A DNA stretch of 64,000 nt, from NCBI RefSeq assembly GCF_014472415.1, contig NZ_JACSZV010000024.1, positions 1 through 64,000 on the forward strand, written 5' to 3'. Below the pieces are notes generated by a model. It had not been told where the DNA came from. It saw nothing but the letters and a program-made list of their open reading frames with translations, and made no database searches. The translations under genes were made by a program, and so were the position numbers. The DNA comes from Pseudomonas sp. N40(2020) (GTDB taxonomy: Bacteria > Pseudomonadota > Gammaproteobacteria > Pseudomonadales > Pseudomonadaceae). This document shows, piece after piece, positions 58,601 through 64,000 of this stretch. Each line of letters opens with the position of its first letter. Position 1 is the stretch's first letter.

Positions 58601-58792
58601 AGAGGTCTTCTCGCAAGGGTCATTTGATTGGCCGCACTTCAACATCCCTCCCTTCACCTAAGCAAGTCATGAAACGATCATCGATCAGTGGCAAGAAATA
58701 ACCACTCGCCCCGCTTGCGCGGCCACCTCCCGCTCACTAACGTAGCGGCTTTATTGCGCCCCCAGCCTCGACACCCCCGCAGGAGCTTTGCC

Positions 58793-61243
58793 ATGGCCTC
58801 GCCAGCCCTTACACATTTTCTTCCCCGGTTCGGCGTTGCCGCAGCAGTGACCAGTGTTTTGAGCCTGTCCGGTTGCCAGACCTGGAACGCTCAGGACACC
58901 CTCCCTCCCAACTCCGGCGTGCAACCGCTCAAAGGGCTGGCGCAGAACGTTTCGGTACGCCGCAATGCCATGGGCATGCCGTTGATCGAAAGCAACAGCT
59001 TCCACGACGCGCTGTTCGCCCTCGGCTATGTCCACGCCAGCGACCGCATCAACCAGATGGTCACCCTGCGCCTGCTCGCTCAGGGCCGTCTGGCGGAAAT
59101 CTCCGGCGCCTCGATGCTCGACGCCGACCGCTACATGCGCGCGGTCAATCTGAAAAAAAGCGCCGCCGAGCTCTACAAGGCCTCGTCGCCGCGGCTCAAG
59201 CGATTCTTCGAAGTCTATGCGCGCGGCGTCAACGCCTACCTGTTCCGCTATGCCGACAAACTGCCGGGCGACCTCGCTGCCAGCGGCTACAAGCCGGAAT
59301 ATTGGAAGCCGGAAGATTCCGCGCTGATTTTCGCCCTACTGAACTTCAGCCAATCGGCCAACCTGCCGGAAGAAATCTCGTCACTGGTGCTCGCGCAAAC
59401 CGTGACCACCGACAAACTCGCCTGGCTGACCCCCTCCGCCCCGGACGAAAATCTGCCGCTGGCCGAAGCCGACAAGCTGCAAGGCCTCAAGCTCATCGGG
59501 CAAATCCCCGGTCTGAGCGAACTGAGCAGCGCCAGCCAGCAACTGTCGACGCTAAACCTGCTCGGCACCCCCTCTTCGAACAACTGGGCGATTGCCCCGC
59601 AACGCAGCCGCAGCGGCAAAAGCCTGCTGGCCAGCGACAGCCATGGTCCATTGGCCGCGCCGTCGCTCTGGAGCTTCGTGCAGATTCGCGCGCCTAAATA
59701 TCAGGCTGCCGGCGTGACCGTAGCCGGTTTGCCGATGGTGCTGGGTGGTTTCAACGGCAAAGTGGCGTGGAGCATGACCAGCGTGCTCGGCGACAACCAG
59801 GACCTGTTCCTGGAAAAAATCCGTCGTCAGGGCAGCACGCTTTCCTACGAAGTAAATGGCAAATGGCAGCCTGTAGGCGTGCGCAACGAAACCTATTTCG
59901 TCAAAGGCCAGCGGCCGATTCGCGAAGCGGTGTACGAAACCCGCCACGGCGCGTTGCTCAACAGCGCCCAGGCTGCCGCACAAGGCAACGGTTATGGCCT
60001 GGCCTTGCAGACGCCGAGCTTCACCGACGACAAAACCCTGGACGCATTTTTTGATCTGAGTCGTGCGCAGAACGTTGAGCGCGCTTCGGACGCGAGCCGG
60101 GAAATCCGCGCCATCGCGCTGAATCTGGTATTCGCCGACGCCAGCAATATCGGCTGGCAAGTCACCGGCCGCTTCCCCAACCGTCGCGAAGGCGAAGGCC
60201 TGCTGCCGTCGCCGGGCTGGGAAGGTCGTTACGACTGGGACGGTTATGCCGACCCGATGCTGCACCCATACGATCAGGACCCGGCGCAAGGCTGGCTCGG
60301 CACCGCCAACCAGCGCGTGATTCCTCACGGTTACGGCATGCAACTGTCGAACTCCTGGGCCGCGCCGGAACGTGGTGAGCGTCTTGCTGAACTCGCTGGC
60401 AGCGGCAAGCACGACAGTCGCAGCGTCATCGCCATGCAATACGACCAGACCACCACGTTCGCCGCCAAGCTGAAGAAAGTGTTCGAAGCGCCGGGCATGA
60501 AACAACCGCTGAAACAGGCGATCGACGCCCTGCCGGAAACCGATCGCAGCAAAGCCCGCGAGGCGTTCACCCGATTGATGGCGTTTGACGGCAAACTCAG
60601 CCCGACCTCGGCGGATGCGGCGATTTATGAACTGTTCCTGCAAGAAAGCATGAAGCAGATCTTCCTCGACGAACTAGGCCCAGAGTCCAGCACGGCGTGG
60701 AAAGCGTTTATCGCCAACGGTGATTTATCCTACGCCGCGCAAGCCGATCATCTGCTGGGGCGCGAGGACAGTCCGTTCTGGGATGACCTGCGCACGCCGC
60801 AGAAAGAGGACAAAGCGGTGATTCTCGCCCGCAGCTTCGCGGCAGCGATTGCGGCTGGCGACAGCCAGTTGGGTGGCGATCACAAAGCCTGGCAATGGGG
60901 CAAATTGCACAGCTACGTGTGGAAGAACGCCAATGGCCAGACTGTTCGTGGGCCGCTGGCGGCTGGCGGCGATCACACCACACTGAACACCTCGGCGTTT
61001 ACCTGGGGCCAGGACTTCACCACCACGCGTGCGCCGTCGATGCGTTTTATCGTCGACTTCGGTCAGGCCGAACCGCTGATGGGGCAGAACGGTGCGGGGC
61101 AATCGGGTAATCCGGTCAGCCCGAACTACCTCAATGGCATTGATCAGTGGCTCAAGGGTCAGTACATCGGGTTGCCGATGCAGCCGCAGAACTTTGATCG
61201 GGTGTATGGCAAGACGCGCCTGACTCTCACCCCCGGCAAATAA
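58793..61243 (+). CDS. quiP: Acyl-homoserine lactone acylase QuiP-type, penicillin acylase family
   Basis: Ntn-hydrolase precursor of 816 residues. Lipoprotein-like signal (VLSLSGC, Cys28). The chain is expected to self-cleave before Ser262 in TPSSNNWAIAP, giving alpha and beta subunits with Ser262 as nucleophile; SDSHGPLAAPSLW and the MVLGGFNGKVAWSMTSVLGD loop carry oxyanion and spacer residues. Wording of the N-terminus (MASPALTHFLPRFG..., NVSVRRNAMGMPLIE) strongly recalls P. aeruginosa QuiP, which degrades long-chain AHL signals. AGGAG 8 nt before the ATG. Monocistronic, closed by a REPIN. Confidence 0.87.
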   Translation: MASPALTHFLPRFGVAAAVTSVLSLSGCQTWNAQDTLPPNSGVQPLKGLAQNVSVRRNAMGMPLIESNSFHDALFALGYVHASDRINQMVTLRLLAQGRLAEISGASMLDADRYMRAVNLKKSAAELYKASSPRLKRFFEVYARGVNAYLFRYADKLPGDLAASGYKPEYWKPEDSALIFALLNFSQSANLPEEISSLVLAQTVTTDKLAWLTPSAPDENLPLAEADKLQGLKLIGQIPGLSELSSASQQLSTLNLLGTPSSNNWAIAPQRSRSGKSLLASDSHGPLAAPSLWSFVQIRAPKYQAAGVTVAGLPMVLGGFNGKVAWSMTSVLGDNQDLFLEKIRRQGSTLSYEVNGKWQPVGVRNETYFVKGQRPIREAVYETRHGALLNSAQAAAQGNGYGLALQTPSFTDDKTLDAFFDLSRAQNVERASDASREIRAIALNLVFADASNIGWQVTGRFPNRREGEGLLPSPGWEGRYDWDGYADPMLHPYDQDPAQGWLGTANQRVIPHGYGMQLSNSWAAPERGERLAELAGSGKHDSRSVIAMQYDQTTTFAAKLKKVFEAPGMKQPLKQAIDALPETDRSKAREAFTRLMAFDGKLSPTSADAAIYELFLQESMKQIFLDELGPESSTAWKAFIANGDLSYAAQADHLLGREDSPFWDDLRTPQKEDKAVILARSFAAAIAAGDSQLGGDHKAWQWGKLHSYVWKNANGQTVRGPLAAGGDHTTLNTSAFTWGQDFTTTRAPSMRFIVDFGQAEPLMGQNGAGQSGNPVSPNYLNGIDQWLKGQYIGLPMQPQNFDRVYGKTRLTLTPGK

Positions 61244-61258
61244 ACGCAGATTCCCTTG

Positions 61259-61342
61259 TAGGAGTGAGCCTGCTCGCGATAGCGGTCTGACAGTCAAAAT
61301 TGATGTGTCAGGCACACCGCTATCGCGAGCAGGCTCACTCCT
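61259..61342. repeat. REPIN between quiP and the repair operon
   Basis: TAGGAGTGAGCCTGCTCGCG with ATAGCGG and the exact opposite at 61318-61342, flanking a 31-nt spacer; same class as the 39020 element. Confidence 0.88.
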
Positions 61343-61434
61343 GCACTGCTTTGTGTCGTCCTGAAAAAAATCCATAGAACTTCTGACCCCGCCCAAACCT
61401 CATAGCTAACAAGCCCCCCATTTCTGGTAACGAC

Positions 61435-62469
61435 ATGGACCTTGTTATCGCCCGCCCCGAAGGTTTGTACTGCCCCGCCGGGGATTTTTATATCGATCCG
61501 TGGCGGCCGGTGGAGCGTTCGGTGATTACCCATGCCCATGGCGATCACGCCCGCACCGGCAATCAGCATTATCTGGCCAGCAGCGCCAGCGAAGGGATTC
61601 TGCGTGCGCGTCTGGGTCAGGACATCAACCTGCAAACCCTCGCCTACGGCCAACGCCTCACCCACCATGGCGTCACCCTGAGTTTCCATCCAGCCGGGCA
61701 CGTGCTCGGTTCGGCCCAGGTGCGTCTGGAATACGGCGGCGAAGTCTGGGTTGCCTCAGGCGATTACAAGATCGAGCCGGACGGCACCTGCGCACCGTTC
61801 GAACCGGTGCGCTGCCACACCTTTATCACCGAATCGACCTTCGGCCTGCCGATCTACCGCTGGCAGCCGCAAGCGCAGGTGTTCAGCGAGATCAACGAGT
61901 GGTGGAAAGCCAATATCGCCGTGGGCAAGGCCAGCGTGTTGTTCTGTTACTCGTTCGGCAAGGCTCAGCGCATTCTCCACGGCATCGATGAAACCCTCGG
62001 CCCGATCCTCAGCCACGGCGCGGTCGAGCCGTTGAACCGGGTTTATCGCGAAGCAGGGGTGTATCTGCCGCCGACGATCTACGCCGGTGACGTGAAAAAA
62101 AGCGATCCGATCATGCGCCAGGCCCTGGTCATCGCCCCGCCATCGGCAGGGGGCAGCACCTGGATGCGGCGTTTCGGCGACTTCAGCGACGGGTTCGCCA
62201 GCGGCTGGATGCGTTTGCGCGGCACCCGCCGGCGGCGCGGGGTCGATCGCGGTTTCGTGCTGTCCGATCACGCCGACTGGCCGGGTCTGCTTTGGGCGAT
62301 CAACCAGACCGGCGCCGAACGAGTGATGGTCACCCACGGCTCGATCGGTGTGCTCGTGCGGCATCTGCGCGAACAAGGCCTCGATGCCAAAGGCTTCAAC
62401 ACTGAATACGGCGATGACGAAGAAGAAAACATCGCCTCCGCACCGACCGTCGCCGAGATGCCAGCATGA
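61435..62469 (+). CDS. Ligase-associated MBL-fold DNA exonuclease
   Basis: 344 residues, metallo-beta-lactamase/beta-CASP type. Motif II THAHGDHARTG gives His33, His35, Asp37 and His38; the later motifs are FHPAGHVLGSAQV, ASGDYKIEPD and VLSDHADWPG. This is the 'ligase-associated DNA exonuclease' of the four-gene Lhr-Exo-Lig-MPE repair cluster of pseudomonads. The C-terminal tail is acidic (YGDDEEENIASAP). The stop overlaps the ligase ATG (ATGA). Confidence 0.92.
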   Translation: MDLVIARPEGLYCPAGDFYIDPWRPVERSVITHAHGDHARTGNQHYLASSASEGILRARLGQDINLQTLAYGQRLTHHGVTLSFHPAGHVLGSAQVRLEYGGEVWVASGDYKIEPDGTCAPFEPVRCHTFITESTFGLPIYRWQPQAQVFSEINEWWKANIAVGKASVLFCYSFGKAQRILHGIDETLGPILSHGAVEPLNRVYREAGVYLPPTIYAGDVKKSDPIMRQALVIAPPSAGGSTWMRRFGDFSDGFASGWMRLRGTRRRRGVDRGFVLSDHADWPGLLWAINQTGAERVMVTHGSIGVLVRHLREQGLDAKGFNTEYGDDEEENIASAPTVAEMPA

Positions 62470-64000
62470 AGGCCTTCGCCGAGTTGTACGCAGAACTCGA
62501 CGCCACCACGTCCAGCAACGCCAAACTGGCAGCGATGCAGGCTTATTTCGCTCAGGCCGAACCGCAGGATGCGGCATGGGCGGTGTACTTTTTGTCCGGT
62601 GGTCGACCACGGCAACTGGTGCCGGTGCGGATCCTGCGTGAACTGGCAGTCGAGGTGTCCGGGCTGACGCCATGGCTGTTCGAGGAAAGCTATCAAGCGG
62701 TCGGCGATCTGGCGGAAACCATTTCGCTGGTGCTGCCGGAAAATCCGCACAGCTCCGACGCCGGCCTGGCTGAATGGATCGAGGACAGACTGCTGCCATT
62801 GCGCGGTGAAACACCGGAGTTCCTGTCACGGCAACTGCCAGCACTTTGGGCGCTGCTGGATCGACCAAGCCTGATGCTGTGTATCAAGCTAATCACCGGC
62901 AGCTTTCGCGTCGGTGTGTCGAAACTGTTGGTCACCCGGGCACTGGCCTCGATGGCCGGGCTCGACAGCAAGCGCGTAGCCCAGCGTCTGGTGGGCTACA
63001 CCGACCTGTCCAACCGGCCGAACGCCGCCAGCTATCTGAAGTTGATTGCGCCAGAGTCTGCTGACGAGCACTCCCAGCGCGGAGGCCAGCCGTACCCGTT
63101 TTTCCTCGCGCACGCCTTGGCGCAACCGGTCGAGGAGTTTGAAGCATTGATCGGCCCGGCAAGCAATTGGCAGGTGGAGTGGAAGTGGGATGGCATCCGC
63201 ACGCAAGTGGTCAAGCGTGACGGGAAGTTGTGGGTGTGGTCGCGGGGTGAAGAACTGGTTACCGAACGTTTTCCCGAACTTGATGTGCTGGTGCACGGTT
63301 TGCCCGATGGCACGGTGATCGACGGTGAAATCGTGGTGTGGAAAAGCACCCACCCACTGACTGAAGACGCCTTTGATCCGCAGTCGCCGGAACCGCCAGC
63401 GGTGCAACCGTTCGCCCTGCTGCAACAACGGATCGGCCGCAAAACCCTCGACAAGAAAATCCTCGAAGAAGTACCGGTGGTGGTGCTCGCCTACGACTTG
63501 CTGGAATGGCAGGGCGAAGACTGGCGCAACGAGCCGCAGGCCAAGCGGCGCGCGCAGTTGGAAGACGTCATCGCCCGCTGCAACAGTCCGGTGCTGCTGG
63601 CTTCCCCGGTGCTGACCGGTACGGATTGGTTCGACCTCGCCCGCCAGCGCGAAGCCTCCCGACGCCTGGGCGTCGAGGGCATGATGCTCAAGGCCCGCGA
63701 CTCGCTGTACGGAGTCGGTCGCACCAAAGATATGGGCGTTTGGTGGAAGTGGAAGGTCGATCCGTTCAGCGTCGATGCCGTATTGATTTACGCGCAACGC
63801 GGGCATGGCCGTCGCGCCAGTCTGTACAGCGATTACACCTTCGCCGTTTGGGATGGCCCGCCCGAGTCCAGCGAGCGTGCGCTGGTGCCGTTCGCCAAAG
63901 CCTATTCGGGTCTGACTGACGAGGAAATGCGCCAGGTCGACAGCATCGTGCGCAAGACCACTGTGGAAAAGTTCGGCCCTGTCAGCAGTGTCAAGCCGAG
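62466..64000 (+). CDS. ATP-dependent DNA ligase (partial, runs off window)
   Basis: At least 511 residues before the window ends; the family is usually about 550, so only the C-terminal end of the OB domain is missing. Nucleotidyl Lys240 lies in EWKWDGIRTQVV (motif KxDG); DGEIVVW is motif III; GVEGMMLKARDSLYG motif IV; WWKWKVDP motif V. The N-terminal DNA-binding domain (residues 1-200) includes CIKLITGSFRVGVSKLLVTR. ATP-dependent, unlike the housekeeping NAD-dependent LigA; with the exonuclease it should act in DNA repair. A Lhr-type helicase and a metallophosphoesterase gene are expected just past the edge. Confidence 0.93.
   Translation, partial: MKAFAELYAELDATTSSNAKLAAMQAYFAQAEPQDAAWAVYFLSGGRPRQLVPVRILRELAVEVSGLTPWLFEESYQAVGDLAETISLVLPENPHSSDAGLAEWIEDRLLPLRGETPEFLSRQLPALWALLDRPSLMLCIKLITGSFRVGVSKLLVTRALASMAGLDSKRVAQRLVGYTDLSNRPNAASYLKLIAPESADEHSQRGGQPYPFFLAHALAQPVEEFEALIGPASNWQVEWKWDGIRTQVVKRDGKLWVWSRGEELVTERFPELDVLVHGLPDGTVIDGEIVVWKSTHPLTEDAFDPQSPEPPAVQPFALLQQRIGRKTLDKKILEEVPVVVLAYDLLEWQGEDWRNEPQAKRRAQLEDVIARCNSPVLLASPVLTGTDWFDLARQREASRRLGVEGMMLKARDSLYGVGRTKDMGVWWKWKVDPFSVDAVLIYAQRGHGRRASLYSDYTFAVWDGPPESSERALVPFAKAYSGLTDEEMRQVDSIVRKTTVEKFGPVSSVKP

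Noticed and set aside
1..64000. CRISPR array, prophage, integron, rRNA or tRNA genes
   Set aside because: No regularly spaced direct repeats with unique spacers, no integrase or phage structural genes, and no tRNA- or rRNA-like sequence was seen; the repeats present are REP-type palindromes.

Overview
The window is Pseudomonas chromosome, most likely of the P. fluorescens/P. putida lineage. The evidence is GC-rich codon use, a full protocatechuate (beta-ketoadipate) gene set with an IclR-type PcaR, a QuiP-like acylase, a CcoM-like small membrane protein, and many REP/REPIN-type extragenic palindromes of the kinds common in fluorescent pseudomonads (GCGAGCAGGCTCGC, AGGGAGCTTGCTCCCT, GATCGCAGCC families). 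I found no rRNA, tRNA, CRISPR array, prophage or intact insertion sequence.

1-11.1 kb, all on the minus strand: pcaR, pcaK, pcaIJFHG and pcaTBDC, read right to left. Together they cover uptake of aromatic acids and every step from protocatechuate to acetyl-CoA and succinyl-CoA. Three paired 15-bp PcaR-like boxes, each pair separated by exactly 4 nt, lie before pcaR, before pcaK and before pcaI. 11.1-15.7 kb: a small acidic/basic protein, the PitA phosphate transporter, a (ATTGGG)7 tract and a pair of inverted long repeats, a 37-residue CcoM-like protein and two small hypothetical genes. 15.7-24 kb: rapA, a Spinster-type MFS transporter, a cysteine-cluster protein, a MHYT-GGDEF-EAL cyclic-di-GMP protein whose 3' end overlaps antisense with a beta-hydroxyacid dehydrogenase.

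24.1-26.3 kb holds a 732-residue protein with tubulin/FtsZ-type nucleotide-binding motifs, the most enigmatic gene here. 27.2-32.3 kb is the branched-chain amino-acid ABC transporter braC-livHMGF. 32.5-35 kb is a four-gene RiPP operon of the bufferin type (DUF2282 precursor with four Cys, DUF692/MNIO enzyme, DUF2063 partner, DoxX), expected to make a modified copper-binding peptide. 35-41.7 kb: LysR regulator and divergent SDR without catalytic residues, lipoprotein, FAD oxidoreductase, cysteine desulfhydrase-like PLP enzyme, NhaA.

41.8-43.6 kb is a bacteriocin module: a toxin with a colicin E3-type rRNase domain, its cognate E3-type immunity protein, and a second small immunity-like gene. 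43.6-58 kb is mainly envelope biology and housekeeping: glycine-zipper lipoprotein, PdxH, an OmpA lipoprotein with a histone-like basic tail, a serine hydrolase, an agarase-like glycoside hydrolase, LexA-boxed dinG, a collagen-like secreted protein, two tandem OmpA/TSP3 lipoproteins, two SEC-C metal-binding proteins and a LEA14-like lipoprotein. 58-64 kb: an isochorismatase-fold protein with Ser in place of the catalytic Cys, the quorum-quenching acylase QuiP, and the start of a DNA-repair operon (MBL-fold exonuclease plus ATP-dependent DNA ligase) cut by the window edge.
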